NCBI GenBank assembly: GCA_947624575.1 | Contig: CANQKY010000013.1 | Span: 1 to 36,568 of the forward strand | Origin: an uncultured Clostridia bacterium | GTDB taxonomy: Bacteria > Bacillota > Clostridia > Oscillospirales > Ruminococcaceae | Direction of reading: 5' to 3' | Length of the DNA stretch: 36,568 bases | Shown here: in pieces, positions 15,045 to 24,752 of the stretch | Layout of the letters: every line of letters starts with the position of its first letter | Position numbering within the stretch: the stretch's first letter is position 1 | Program-made: the position numbers and the translations under genes | Notes under the pieces: model-generated | Told to the model about the DNA's origin: nothing | Databases searched by the model: none | The model's input: only the letters and a program-made list of their open reading frames with translations

Positions 15045-18008
15045 ATGAAAAGAGCTTTGACGATCTTGACCTGTGTGGCGCTGACAATCAGTATGTTCGG
15101 CACATACGGGTTCGGTGTGTCTGCTGCGGAAGGAGCAGGCGGGAGCGCGGAAGCTGCTGTTTCGGAAACTGCTCCCGTTGTTGACTTGTCACAGGACGCT
15201 GAGCTGGCAGATCTGACTACATATAATGAATTTCTGGCAGCCCATGCGGACACGCCGCAGCCCGACGCGGAGATTCCGGTGGATCTTGGCACCTTTACCG
15301 GCGCGGACGGGAACCATCGGTTGATCAGTGATTATCTGGACCGACCCGGCACCAGTCTTTATACAGATGAAACGGGATACGTGGAGTTCCCGATCACTGT
15401 TGCCGAGGCCGGCTTGTATGCTGTCAAGATGGATTTTGTTGCAGAGAACAGCCGTGGCTCCGCGGTAGAGCGTGAGTTTTACATCAACGGCGAAATGCAG
15501 CACGCCGGGATGCGGCAGATCACCTTCCGCCGGATCTACGAAAATGACATCAACGACATGGATAAAAACGCCGATGGCACCTATGCCTACCGCACCGACA
15601 CCAACGGGAACGACATTCGTCCGTCCCAGGTGGAGGTCAAGCGTTGGCAGAGCGGTTATCTCCGCGATCAGCAGGGCTATATTCTCGACGCCATGCTGGT
15701 CAACCTGAACGCGGGGGTCAATACCATTCGCTTCACCGCGGTCAGTGAGCCGCTGGTCATTGGCAGCATCACCTTCTGCCATGCACCGGTCTATCCGACC
15801 TATGAGGAGCTTGCGGCACAGAACGCAAAATACGGTCCCGCCAATGCGGAGAACCTGATTATCCAGGGCGAGGACGCAGCCTATAAGTCTGATCCGGTGC
15901 TCTACCCGAGAACCGACCGGACCACCCCGACCACCCTGCCGTATGAGCGGAATCTTCAGAAGCTCAATACCGTGGGCGGTTCGAGCTGGGCAGGCGCACA
16001 GCAGTATTTGACCTGGGAGATCGAGGTTCCGGCAGACGGGCTTTATTCCATTTATGTCAAGGAGCGGCAGAACACCGCACGGGGCGTTACCTCCAGCCGT
16101 ATGATCATGATCGACGGTGAGGTGCCCTGCGCCGAGCTGCAGCATTATCAGTTCCCGTTCGATAACGACTGGCGGATTGAACCGCTCGGGAAGGACGACA
16201 CGATATTCGAGTTCTATCTCACCAAGGGCAATCACACCATCACCATGGAAGCGAGCCTTGGCGAGATGGCGACCCGCATCAGTCAGGTGCAGGATATCCT
16301 GGTCGATCTGAATAACATCTATACCACCATCATGAAGGTCACCGGCTCCGATCCGGACAGCATGCAGAACTACGCGCTGGATTCGATCCCCGAGACCAAG
16401 GCGGCGATCGACCAGCTGGGTCCGCTGTCGGTACAGCTTGAGGAGATCAAGAACTGGTTCATCGAGTACAGCGGCAAGGGCAAGAACGACGCAACGCTCA
16501 ACACCGTGATCGTACAGCTCAATAAGATGTACAATCATTACAGCGATGTGCCGAGTGAGCTGGATTACTTCAAGACCAATATCGGTAACCTCGGTACCTG
16601 GCTGACCGACGTTGCTTCCCAGCCGCTGGAGATCGACTATCTGGCGCTGGTTTCGGACGAGAGACAGATCGAGGATCTGCCGGCAGCGAAAGCGGGCTTC
16701 TTCAAGCAGCTCGGCTATGAGATCAATCAGTTCTTCGCGTCCTTCTTCAACGATTATAACAGCATCGGTTCTTCTGCCGATTCCTCGCAGGCACAGACCA
16801 CGCTGAAGGTCTGGGTGCCGACCGGTCGTGACCAGGTGCAGATCATTCGTAAGATGGTCGATACCTCCTTTATCCCGACCCACCCCTACATCGGCGTCAA
16901 CATGGAGCTGGTCGCGCAGGCGTCCCTGCTGCCGGCAACGGTCGCGGGCATCGGTCCTGACGTATCGCTCCAGCAGCCCGATACCGAGCCGGTCAACTTC
17001 GCGGTTCGTGACGCGGCGGTCGATCTCACACAGTTTGACGACTATGAGGAGATCGCTTCCCACTTCCTGGATCGCCGTATGACCCAGCTCAAATATCAGG
17101 ACGGCGTGTATGCGCTTCCTGAGACGCAGCAGTTCAACGTGCTGTTCTACCGCAGCGATGTGCTGGCGGACCTCGGCATCACCGTTCCGCAGACCTGGGA
17201 AGAGGTCATCGCCGTGATCCCGCTGCTGCTCAAGAACAACATGAGCTTTGCACTTCCGGTTTCCACCACACTGCTTCCCCAGCAGGGCGTGGACGCCTAC
17301 TATGCGATGCTGCTCCAGTCGGGCGGCGAGGTCTACCGGAACGACGGCAGATCCTCCGCTCTGGATTCGGAGATTGCACTCAGCGCCTTCAGGCAGTGGA
17401 CGAATATGTTCTTAAACTATGAGCTGCCGCAAACTTACGACTTTAAGACCCGTTTCCGCACCGGTGAGTATCCGCTGGTGGTCGCCGACTTCAGCAACTA
17501 CAACACGCTGGTTGTTTCGGCTCCTGAAATCAGCGGTCTGTGGGGCTTCACCCTGCTGCCCGGTACCAGAAAGGCGGACGGCTCGATCGACCGTTCCACT
17601 CCGATTTCCGGTGTTGACACCGTGATCATGAACGCTTCCAAGTCGCAGCAGGAGGCATGGGAGTTCGCCAAGTGGTGGACCTCCGCCGACTCGCAGTACA
17701 ACTACGGCGTGGAGCTCGAGAGCGTGATGGGTGCTTCCGCCCGTTATGCGACCGCGAATCTGGACGCGTTCAGAAAGATCCCCTGGAACGCCGAGATGTA
17801 TAATATCCTGTCTCAGCAGATGCAGTGGGGGCAGGGCATTCCGCAGGTTCCCGGATCCTACTACATGGCGCGTAATGTGAACAACGCATTCCGTCAGGTT
17901 GTTATTTCAAAGCAGGATGCGAAGGAAACGCTCTTCGATTATGTTTACACCATCAACGAGGAGCTGACCTCGAAGCGTAAAGAGTTTGGTCTCGATGTCG
18001 AAGAATAA
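15045..18008 (+). CDS. Large secreted solute-binding protein with N-terminal beta-sandwich-like modules
   Basis: A 987-aa exported protein. Residues 1-27 form a signal peptide with a VSA|A type cleavage site and no usable lipobox, unlike the three binding proteins further on. Two beta-rich segments follow, about 75-265 and 268-425; the second opens with IIQGEDAAY, similar to carbohydrate-binding module families 6/35. A helical linker covers about 420-575. The C-terminal 400 residues are a family 1 extracellular solute-binding domain (TLKVWVPTGRDQVQIIRKM, FNVLFYRSDVLADLGI, TWEEVIAVIPLLLKNN, AWEFAKWWTS). It probably captures an oligosaccharide for the following permeases. The ATG at 15045 is preferred over an in-frame GTG at 15033 because GAGGTG is correctly spaced and the signal peptide starts MKRA. 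How it is retained at the cell surface is unclear. Confidence 0.85.
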   Translation: MKRALTILTCVALTISMFGTYGFGVSAAEGAGGSAEAAVSETAPVVDLSQDAELADLTTYNEFLAAHADTPQPDAEIPVDLGTFTGADGNHRLISDYLDRPGTSLYTDETGYVEFPITVAEAGLYAVKMDFVAENSRGSAVEREFYINGEMQHAGMRQITFRRIYENDINDMDKNADGTYAYRTDTNGNDIRPSQVEVKRWQSGYLRDQQGYILDAMLVNLNAGVNTIRFTAVSEPLVIGSITFCHAPVYPTYEELAAQNAKYGPANAENLIIQGEDAAYKSDPVLYPRTDRTTPTTLPYERNLQKLNTVGGSSWAGAQQYLTWEIEVPADGLYSIYVKERQNTARGVTSSRMIMIDGEVPCAELQHYQFPFDNDWRIEPLGKDDTIFEFYLTKGNHTITMEASLGEMATRISQVQDILVDLNNIYTTIMKVTGSDPDSMQNYALDSIPETKAAIDQLGPLSVQLEEIKNWFIEYSGKGKNDATLNTVIVQLNKMYNHYSDVPSELDYFKTNIGNLGTWLTDVASQPLEIDYLALVSDERQIEDLPAAKAGFFKQLGYEINQFFASFFNDYNSIGSSADSSQAQTTLKVWVPTGRDQVQIIRKMVDTSFIPTHPYIGVNMELVAQASLLPATVAGIGPDVSLQQPDTEPVNFAVRDAAVDLTQFDDYEEIASHFLDRRMTQLKYQDGVYALPETQQFNVLFYRSDVLADLGITVPQTWEEVIAVIPLLLKNNMSFALPVSTTLLPQQGVDAYYAMLLQSGGEVYRNDGRSSALDSEIALSAFRQWTNMFLNYELPQTYDFKTRFRTGEYPLVVADFSNYNTLVVSAPEISGLWGFTLLPGTRKADGSIDRSTPISGVDTVIMNASKSQQEAWEFAKWWTSADSQYNYGVELESVMGASARYATANLDAFRKIPWNAEMYNILSQQMQWGQGIPQVPGSYYMARNVNNAFRQVVISKQDAKETLFDYVYTINEELTSKRKEFGLDVEE

Positions 18009-18011
18009 TCG

Positions 18012-18057
18012 TTCATTTTGGGTCGGGGCGGCGGCAAGCCGCCCGACCGGAAATGAA
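18012..18057 (+). other. Long intercistronic hairpin after the binding-protein gene
   Basis: TTCATTT (18012-18018) pairs with AAATGAA (18051-18057), and GGTCGGG-G-CGGC pairs with GCCGCCCGACC inside it. There is no T-run, so it is more likely an mRNA-stabilising or processing stem than a terminator. Such stems often lie between binding-protein and permease genes and raise binding-protein yield. Confidence 0.65.
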
Positions 18058-18078
18058 TAAGAGAAAGGTGGAGGCTTC

Positions 18079-19008
18079 ATGGCACAAACCCCGGATTTGT
18101 CCAGGAAAAAGGATTTCCGCTACACGATGAAGCAGATCAGAAATAACTGGAGCGCATACGCATTCCTGCTGCCGTTTGCCATTTGTTTCGTTCTGTTCAT
18201 TCTGTCGCCGGTTCTGATTTCCATTTATTTCAGTTTTACCTACTTTAACATTCTGCAGCCGGCACAGTTCGTCGGTTTCCAGAATTACATCAACCTGTTT
18301 TTGAACGACGATATCTTCTTAACCGCAATCAAGAACACCTTGATTATCGCCATCATCTGCGGTCCGCTCGGCTATCTCATGTGCTTCTTCTTCGCATGGA
18401 TGATCAACGAGTTAAAGCCCTGGCTGAGAGCGATCATGGTCGTCGTGTTCTACGCCCCGTCTCTGTCGGGTGCGGCGTACACCATCTTTACCATCATCTT
18501 CGCGGGCGACTCCTACGGCTGGCTGAACGCGAACCTGATGAACCTCGGCTTGCTGGATTCACCAATCCAATGGCTGACAGACACCAAGTATATGCTGACG
18601 GTGGTCATCATCGTGCAGTTGTGGATGTCGCTGGGCGCAGGCTTCCTGTCCTTCGTCGCAGGCTTCCAGGTGCTGGATAAATCGCACTACGAGGCTGGTT
18701 ACATAGACGGTATCCATAACCGTTGGCAGGAGCTGTGGTTCATCACACTGCCCGGTATGCGTCCGCAGCTGATGTTCGGTGCGGTCATGACCATCACCTC
18801 GACCTTCTCGGTCGGTGACATCACCGTTCAGCTTTGCGGTAACCCCTCAACCGATTACGCCGCGCACACCATTCTGAACCACCTGTCCGACTACGGTACG
18901 GTTCGTTTCGATATGGGCTATGCCTGCGGCATTGCAACGGTTCTGTTCTTAAGTATGTTCCTGCTCAATGAGCTGATTCAGCGGATCTTGAGCAAGGTCG
19001 GACGATAA
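18079..19008 (+). CDS. Sugar ABC transporter permease (UgpA/LplB-like), first pair
   Basis: A 309-aa integral membrane protein with six predicted helices; the first follows a short basic cytoplasmic N-terminus (AYAFLLPFAICFVLFILSP). The EAA loop that contacts the ATPase reads YEAGYIDGIHNRWQ..ITLPG near residues 211-234. It belongs to the CUT1 family, whose members import oligosaccharides. It forms the heterodimer with the next gene. About 22 of 27 Phe codons are TTC, against all TTT in rsmG, which suggests codon adaptation for high expression. GGTGGAGG precedes the ATG. No ATPase gene follows. Confidence 0.93.
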   Translation: MAQTPDLSRKKDFRYTMKQIRNNWSAYAFLLPFAICFVLFILSPVLISIYFSFTYFNILQPAQFVGFQNYINLFLNDDIFLTAIKNTLIIAIICGPLGYLMCFFFAWMINELKPWLRAIMVVVFYAPSLSGAAYTIFTIIFAGDSYGWLNANLMNLGLLDSPIQWLTDTKYMLTVVIIVQLWMSLGAGFLSFVAGFQVLDKSHYEAGYIDGIHNRWQELWFITLPGMRPQLMFGAVMTITSTFSVGDITVQLCGNPSTDYAAHTILNHLSDYGTVRFDMGYACGIATVLFLSMFLLNELIQRILSKVGR

Positions 19009-19022
19009 GGAGGTAGGACGCT

Positions 19023-19904
19023 ATGGCAGCAAAATCCGGAACGAAGCGCACAGCCCGTGTCGGCCTTCGTGCGACTCACTCCCTCGGCGGCGATGTCATG
19101 AATGTCTTGGTCCTGCTGTTGGTCGGCTTTATCATGGTGATCCCGCTTGTATATGTAGTCTGTAACGCATTTAAACCTCTGGACGAGATTTATAAGTACC
19201 CGCCTGACATCATCGTGCGGAACCCGACCACCGGCAACTTCAAGGACCTGGTCGTGCTCCTGTCCGATTCATGGGTGCCGTTCTCCCGTTACCTGTTCAA
19301 CACCATCTTTATTACGGTAGCAGGTATCGCCGGTCAGCTGGTATTCGCCTCGATGGCGGCGTACGTGCTGGAAAAACGGGTATTCCCCGGACGGGACGGC
19401 TTCTTTAAGCTGGTACGGACGACCCTGTTGTTCACCACCGCCGTTACTCAGATCCCGACCTTCATCATCATGACCAAGCTGGGCTGGGTGGACACCTACT
19501 GGGCGATCATCATTCCTGCGTGGGGCGGTTCGATGGGCGTTTACCTGATGAAGCAGTTCATGTCCTCGATCCCCGACTCCCTGCTGGAAGCGGCAAAGAT
19601 CGACGGTTCGAGTGAAATGCGAACCTTCTGGACCATCGTCATGCCGAACGTCAAGCCTGCATGGCTGACCCTGATTATCTTCCAGATCCAGGCGCTGTGG
19701 ACGGCAACCGGCGGCGTGTATATCTTCAGTGAGCAGAAGAAAACGCTTTCCTACGCCATGAGCCAGGTCATGCTCGGCGGTATCTCCCGTGCGGGCGCCG
19801 GCGCAGCGGTCACGCTGGTCATGCTGGTCGTACCGATTGGCGTGTTTATCCTGTCGCAGAGCCAGATCCTCCAGACGATGGCGTCCTCCGGTATGAAGGA
19901 TTGA
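19023..19904 (+). CDS. Carbohydrate ABC transporter permease (UgpE/LplC-like), first pair
   Basis: A 293-aa CUT1 permease with six predicted helices; after a basic N-terminus the first helix is VLVLLLVGFIMVIPLVYVV. The EAA loop reads LLEAAKIDGSSEMRTFWTIVMP, close to consensus. It lies 14 nt after its partner, with AAGGAGG as ribosome-binding site. The C-terminus (FILSQSQILQTMASSGMKD) is typical of the family. It forms the translocation pore with the preceding permease, with substrate presumably delivered by the 987-aa binding protein. Confidence 0.93.
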   Translation: MAAKSGTKRTARVGLRATHSLGGDVMNVLVLLLVGFIMVIPLVYVVCNAFKPLDEIYKYPPDIIVRNPTTGNFKDLVVLLSDSWVPFSRYLFNTIFITVAGIAGQLVFASMAAYVLEKRVFPGRDGFFKLVRTTLLFTTAVTQIPTFIIMTKLGWVDTYWAIIIPAWGGSMGVYLMKQFMSSIPDSLLEAAKIDGSSEMRTFWTIVMPNVKPAWLTLIIFQIQALWTATGGVYIFSEQKKTLSYAMSQVMLGGISRAGAGAAVTLVMLVVPIGVFILSQSQILQTMASSGMKD

Positions 19905-19938
19905 TGTGTGGAGAGTAATGAGAAAAAGGGGTTTGGAT

Positions 19939-22221
19939 ATGAAAGGTAAATGCAAACGCGCGCTCATTGGTCTCCTGGCAGTTGTCACTGTGGCGGCGCC
20001 GCTTACAATCAGTGCGGCCGCGGCAGTTACGCCATATGAGAGCTACCTCTACGATTCCAATGGCGACATGAACTACGCACCTCCGGGTGCTCAGCCGGAC
20101 AACGTTCTGGAGGGCCCGACCATGGGTACCGTGGCGCTCAACGGCCCGCAGGACCTGTTCGTGGACAAAACGCATGATACACTCTATATCGTAGATACCG
20201 GAAACAACCGGATCCTGAAGATGGATAATCAGTATCAGCTGATTCGGGAGTATAAGGAGTTTTCCAATCCGGACTATGATCCGAACGCGGCGGCAGTCAC
20301 TTCCTCCGCCACCACCTCGTCGGCAGCAGCTGCCGATGCGGAAGCGGCGGACGCCGAAGCGGAGGATACCGACGCCGAGAGCGGTGACAGCTCGGAAGCC
20401 ACCGAAACCGGCTCCGGCGGCACCTCCGCCGAGGTTCCGACCACGACCGCTTCCACCACCGTGATCGACGCGGGCATGGATTCCTTCGCGGCGCCTACCG
20501 GCGTGTGGGTTGATCCGGTCACCGAGGATATCCTGATTGCGGATACCGGCCATCAGCGGCTGGTACGGCTGGATCGGGACAGCAATCTGGTCGCCATCTA
20601 TAAGGCTCCGGTCTCCAACCTGCTGCCGGGCGACTTCAACTACCAGCCCATCAAGGTGGCGTGCGACTCCGCAGGACGGATCTTCGTCTGCTCCCGCGGC
20701 TTCAACCGCGGCTTGCTGGAGCTGGACGCAAACGGCAACTTCGTTCAGATGCTGGGCGCTCCGAAGCCGGTCTACACACTGGCGGAGTCGATTCAGTACC
20801 TGCTCAGCACCGAGGAGCAGAGAGCCCGTCGTGAGTCCTTCGTCCCCTCCGAGTACAATAACCTCATGGTGGACGATGAAGGCTTCATCTATGTGACGAC
20901 CAACAGTAACGTAAAAGAGCCGGTTCGTCGGGTCAACGCAAAGGGGAACGACGTGCTTCGCCGCACCTCCGGCAAAGGACCGGTGGCAGACCTCATCGAG
21001 AACACCTTATCGAGCATCAAGGGCTCCTCGCTGGTCAACGATGTGACCACCCTGACAAACGGCATGTACGCCATTCTGGATCAGCGCCGCGGTCGTGTAT
21101 TCGTCTATAATATCGACGGCGGTATGCAGTTCATGTTCGGCGGTCTCGGCAATACAAGAGGTACCGTGACCACCCCGACCTCGCTGGTCTACTTCAATGA
21201 CGAGTTCCTGGTGCTGGACGGCTCCAAGAACGCGATTCTCACCTTCCAGTTGACCGAGTACGGCAGCCTCTTCTTCGAGGCTGAGAACTGCAAGGCAAAC
21301 AACGATTACGAGGGTGAGGCAGCCGCGTGGGCAGCACTTCTCGATTACAACCAGGAGAACGCGATGGTGCTCCGTGAGCTGGGCAACGTGGCTTACCGTC
21401 AGCGTGAGATGAAGGACGCGATGGATTACTTCGATCTCGCGTGGGATAAGGACAACTACTCCAAGGCGTGGAAGTTCTATCGCCGCGACGTCCTCAACGA
21501 GCACTTCATGGTGGTCGGCATTGTGGCGGTGGTTCTGGTGCTGGCACTCTTTGCCTACATCATCTTCCAGGCGACCTACCGGAAGAAGCACCCCAAGCCG
21601 GAGAAGAAGAAAGGACCGCTTGCTTACTGTACTTATGTATCTGGACGAATGCTCGACGGTTACTGGGATCTGAAGCGTGAGAACCGAGGCTCGGTCAAGG
21701 CGGCGTTTATCCTGATCGGACTGACGATGCTGATGATGATCCTCAAGTCGCAGTTCACCGGCTTCATCTTCCAGAGCGTCCGCCCGATCTACGCAAACAT
21801 CTTCAACGACATATTCCGAATCGCGCTTCCGTTCGTACTCTGGATCGTGGCGCAGTGGTGTATCACCTCGCTGATGGCAGGTGAAGGCTCCTTCAAGGAC
21901 ATCTTCATCGCCACCGCATACGCGCTCACCCCGCTTATTATTCTGACTCCGATCGCGACCATTCTCAGTAATGTGCTTTCTCAGGACGAGGGTGCGATTT
22001 ACACCGCACTGATTGCGATCTCCTACATCTGGCTGGTGCTGATGCTGATCGCCAGCGTGATGCAGACGCACAACTTCACATTGGGACAGACGATCGGCGT
22101 AATACTCCTTACCCTGCTGGCAATCGCGATTATCGTTTTCGTGGCGCTGCTCTGCCTGGCACTGGTACAGCAGATGATCGCATTCGTAACCGATATCGTC
22201 GAAGAGCTGGCGAACCGATAA
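19939..22221 (+). CDS. Exported NHL-repeat beta-propeller fused to a Yip1-type membrane domain
   Basis: About 760 aa. A signal peptide (about 1-31) is followed by NHL-type propeller repeats: residues 67-100 (GPQDLFVDKTHDTLYIVDTG) and from 186 (APTGVWVDPVTEDILIADTG), with more degenerate blades to about 445. An Ala/Glu/Asp/Ser/Thr-rich linker (about 115-180) interrupts the propeller. A TPR-like helical stretch covers about 450-515, a membrane helix about 523-546, and a C-terminal Yip1-like domain with several helices about 567-760. The propeller is predicted outside the cell. The ATG at 19939 has AAAAGGGG 8 nt upstream and starts a clean signal peptide; 19906 (GTG) and 19918 (ATG) are in-frame alternatives. 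The function is unknown; a sensor or scaffold for the co-encoded importers is a guess. Confidence 0.8.
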   Translation: MKGKCKRALIGLLAVVTVAAPLTISAAAAVTPYESYLYDSNGDMNYAPPGAQPDNVLEGPTMGTVALNGPQDLFVDKTHDTLYIVDTGNNRILKMDNQYQLIREYKEFSNPDYDPNAAAVTSSATTSSAAAADAEAADAEAEDTDAESGDSSEATETGSGGTSAEVPTTTASTTVIDAGMDSFAAPTGVWVDPVTEDILIADTGHQRLVRLDRDSNLVAIYKAPVSNLLPGDFNYQPIKVACDSAGRIFVCSRGFNRGLLELDANGNFVQMLGAPKPVYTLAESIQYLLSTEEQRARRESFVPSEYNNLMVDDEGFIYVTTNSNVKEPVRRVNAKGNDVLRRTSGKGPVADLIENTLSSIKGSSLVNDVTTLTNGMYAILDQRRGRVFVYNIDGGMQFMFGGLGNTRGTVTTPTSLVYFNDEFLVLDGSKNAILTFQLTEYGSLFFEAENCKANNDYEGEAAAWAALLDYNQENAMVLRELGNVAYRQREMKDAMDYFDLAWDKDNYSKAWKFYRRDVLNEHFMVVGIVAVVLVLALFAYIIFQATYRKKHPKPEKKKGPLAYCTYVSGRMLDGYWDLKRENRGSVKAAFILIGLTMLMMILKSQFTGFIFQSVRPIYANIFNDIFRIALPFVLWIVAQWCITSLMAGEGSFKDIFIATAYALTPLIILTPIATILSNVLSQDEGAIYTALIAISYIWLVLMLIASVMQTHNFTLGQTIGVILLTLLAIAIIVFVALLCLALVQQMIAFVTDIVEELANR

Positions 22222-22247
22222 TTTGAAAGGGAATAGGTGGTGATAGA

Positions 22248-24749
22248 ATGAAGCGAATGAAGCGATTGATCAGCGGTGCATTGGCGCTCATCATGGTTGC
22301 CGCAGTTTGCACATCTTGTGCAGATGACGAAGCGATTCTGTCGGTATCCGAAGAAAACGCCATTCTTCAGGTGCAGGCGGCAGACGCATATACACCTTCC
22401 GATCCGAATTATCAGCTGATGGTGGAAAATGATGATCTGGCGCTCTATGTCAACCAGGCGACCACACAGTTCCAGGTGATGGATAAAGCCAACGGCGCGG
22501 TGTATTACTCCAATCCAGAGGGGGACGAAAAGTCCAAGACGGACGTGGAAAACTCGCTGTTCGACCTTTCCTATCTGGACGGTTCCAATCAGACCGGTAC
22601 TCTCAACAGCTACGCTGACTCTGTCAAGAAGGGTCAGTTCGCGATCTCCAAGATCGACGACGGCGTGAAGATTCAGTTCACCGTCGGTGTTGCAGAACCG
22701 TTCTACTACTGTCCGTACGGCATCAGCGCCGAGCGGTTCGAGGCGATTCGGGAAAAGATCACCGATACCTTTGACCGGTCACAGCTGGTTGCAAACTACA
22801 AAAAGAGCGGCGACCTCTATGTTCTGTCGAGCGAGACACTCTCGCTTCGTACCAAGGCGACGATTGACCGGATCTTAAAGAGCACCGGTTACAACGACGA
22901 GGATTTCGAGATCGACCAGCGCAACGGTGAGACTGCTGCCACGACCGGCGTCTGCTTCAACATTTTCCTCTATCTGAAGCTGGACGGCGACCGTCTGGTG
23001 GTCGACATTCCGATGAGTGAGATCAGCGAGTTCAACGGCGCGGTGGTGACCGAGCTGCGGCTCCTGACCAACTTCGCGGCTCCCGATCCGGACGATGCAG
23101 GCAGCTACTTCCTGCTTCCGGACGGCGCGGGTTCGATTATGAACACCTACAACGGCAAGGGGCTGACGCAGGATTATCGGGTGCCGGTTTACGGCCGTGA
23201 TAGCTCCAACCCGCCTGATGAGCAGATCTTCCAGGAGGAGCCGGCGTACCTGCCGGTATTCGGGATCGGCTATACCGATAAGGCGGTGTTCGCCACCATC
23301 ACCGATGGCGCGGCGATCGCGGAGGTCATGGCAAGAACCGGAAACGATCAACAGCACTCCGGTGTTTACACCATGTTCCGCACCAGTGAAACGGCGAGGA
23401 CCTACCTCGGCTCCACCGGCGGAAACGAGTACTTCACCATATCGCAGGAGCATCATTACGAGGGCAGCCTGCAGGTGACCTACAAGTTCTTTGAGGCGGA
23501 CGCCTGCCAGGTTTCGGATATGGCGGCATACTACCGCAGCCAGCTGTTCGGCTCCGATGCGGTCGATGCGGACCAGCCGCCGATCTACATTGAGTTCCTC
23601 GGTACCATTCGTCGGCAGAACAATATCCTCGGTATCGAGATGACAAAGCCGAATGCGTACTCCACGCTGCAGGACGTCATGACGGTGGGGAACGAGCTGC
23701 TCGACGCCGGCGGAAAGAATCTGGTGTTCAAGCTGACCGGCTTCTTCAACAACGGCGTGGATACGACCTCCGCTTTGAAGCTGAAGCTGAACAAGGAGGT
23801 CGGCGACAAGCAGGATCTGCAGGATCTGCTCAACTGGGCAAGCGAGAAGGGCGTCAAGCTCTACTTCGATGTCGATCCCCAGTATGTTTACAATACGGCG
23901 TTCTTAGACGGCTTCTCCACAACGAAGGACACCTCTTACCTGCTGACCAAGACGGTGGCGCATCGCGTGAAATACTTCCCGGTTGACTTCACCGCATGGT
24001 CTTCTAACGATGACAGCTACCTTGTGAACACGCCTTATATCATGAATCCTGCCGCTGTGCGGGAGGCGATCGGAAATATCAAGGCAACGTTCAGCGATCT
24101 TGGGATCGGCGGCGTGTCCCTGCGGAGTGTCGGAAGCGGAGTCAGCAGCGATTACAAGAAGGAGCGTATGATCGAGCGGCAGGAGGCAACCAATATGCTG
24201 GTAGAGGACCTTGCTTCTCTCAGCGATTTCAGCCTGCTGACCTTCGGAGCAAACGCATATGCGCTTCCCTATATGGATCATGCGATCTCCATTCCGCTCA
24301 ACTCCTCCAAGTATGACAACACCGATGCGACCATTCCGTTCCTCCAGATGGTATTGCAGGGGAATGTGGCGTTCGCAGACGAAAGCGTCAACTTGAACGG
24401 AAATACCAAGACAGCGGTTCTGGACGCAGTCCGCAGCAACGCCGGTTTCTACTATGTGCTGACGACCAGCGAAGATTCGGATATGTCCAAGACACAGCAT
24501 ATCGACTACTTCTCCACCAGCTACAAGACCTGGAAGGAAGATATTCTGGAGAAGATCGATATTCTGAACAAGGACGGCAACGTACTCGCAAGCGGGATCA
24601 CCAATTATGAGACCCTTGCAAATAATGTATACCGGACTACAGCTCAGGACGGAAGCTACATCGTCTCGAACTATTCTACGGCAGAGTACACCTATGAGGG
24701 CACGACGATTGCCCCCGGTGCGTATCTGACAGGAAAGGTAGGTGCATAA
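22248..24749 (+). CDS. DUF5696-type surface lipoprotein, likely TIM-barrel hydrolase-like
   Basis: An 833-aa exported protein with a lipoprotein-type signal ending VCTSC (residue at -3 is Cys, atypical). The region from about 270 onward matches my recollection of DUF5696 proteins: YFLLPDGAGSIMN, then FGIGYTDKAVFATITDGAAIAEV, then a probable barrel beginning PPIYIEFLGTI with GGVSLRSVGSGVSSDY near residue 620. The layout resembles distant glycoside hydrolases, but I cannot name catalytic residues. It lies between two permease pairs, and the same family neighbours sugar importers in other Firmicutes (from memory). A role in trimming or docking the glycan before import is inferred. Confidence 0.75.
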   Translation: MKRMKRLISGALALIMVAAVCTSCADDEAILSVSEENAILQVQAADAYTPSDPNYQLMVENDDLALYVNQATTQFQVMDKANGAVYYSNPEGDEKSKTDVENSLFDLSYLDGSNQTGTLNSYADSVKKGQFAISKIDDGVKIQFTVGVAEPFYYCPYGISAERFEAIREKITDTFDRSQLVANYKKSGDLYVLSSETLSLRTKATIDRILKSTGYNDEDFEIDQRNGETAATTGVCFNIFLYLKLDGDRLVVDIPMSEISEFNGAVVTELRLLTNFAAPDPDDAGSYFLLPDGAGSIMNTYNGKGLTQDYRVPVYGRDSSNPPDEQIFQEEPAYLPVFGIGYTDKAVFATITDGAAIAEVMARTGNDQQHSGVYTMFRTSETARTYLGSTGGNEYFTISQEHHYEGSLQVTYKFFEADACQVSDMAAYYRSQLFGSDAVDADQPPIYIEFLGTIRRQNNILGIEMTKPNAYSTLQDVMTVGNELLDAGGKNLVFKLTGFFNNGVDTTSALKLKLNKEVGDKQDLQDLLNWASEKGVKLYFDVDPQYVYNTAFLDGFSTTKDTSYLLTKTVAHRVKYFPVDFTAWSSNDDSYLVNTPYIMNPAAVREAIGNIKATFSDLGIGGVSLRSVGSGVSSDYKKERMIERQEATNMLVEDLASLSDFSLLTFGANAYALPYMDHAISIPLNSSKYDNTDATIPFLQMVLQGNVAFADESVNLNGNTKTAVLDAVRSNAGFYYVLTTSEDSDMSKTQHIDYFSTSYKTWKEDILEKIDILNKDGNVLASGITNYETLANNVYRTTAQDGSYIVSNYSTAEYTYEGTTIAPGAYLTGKVGA

Positions 24750-24752
24750 CGA

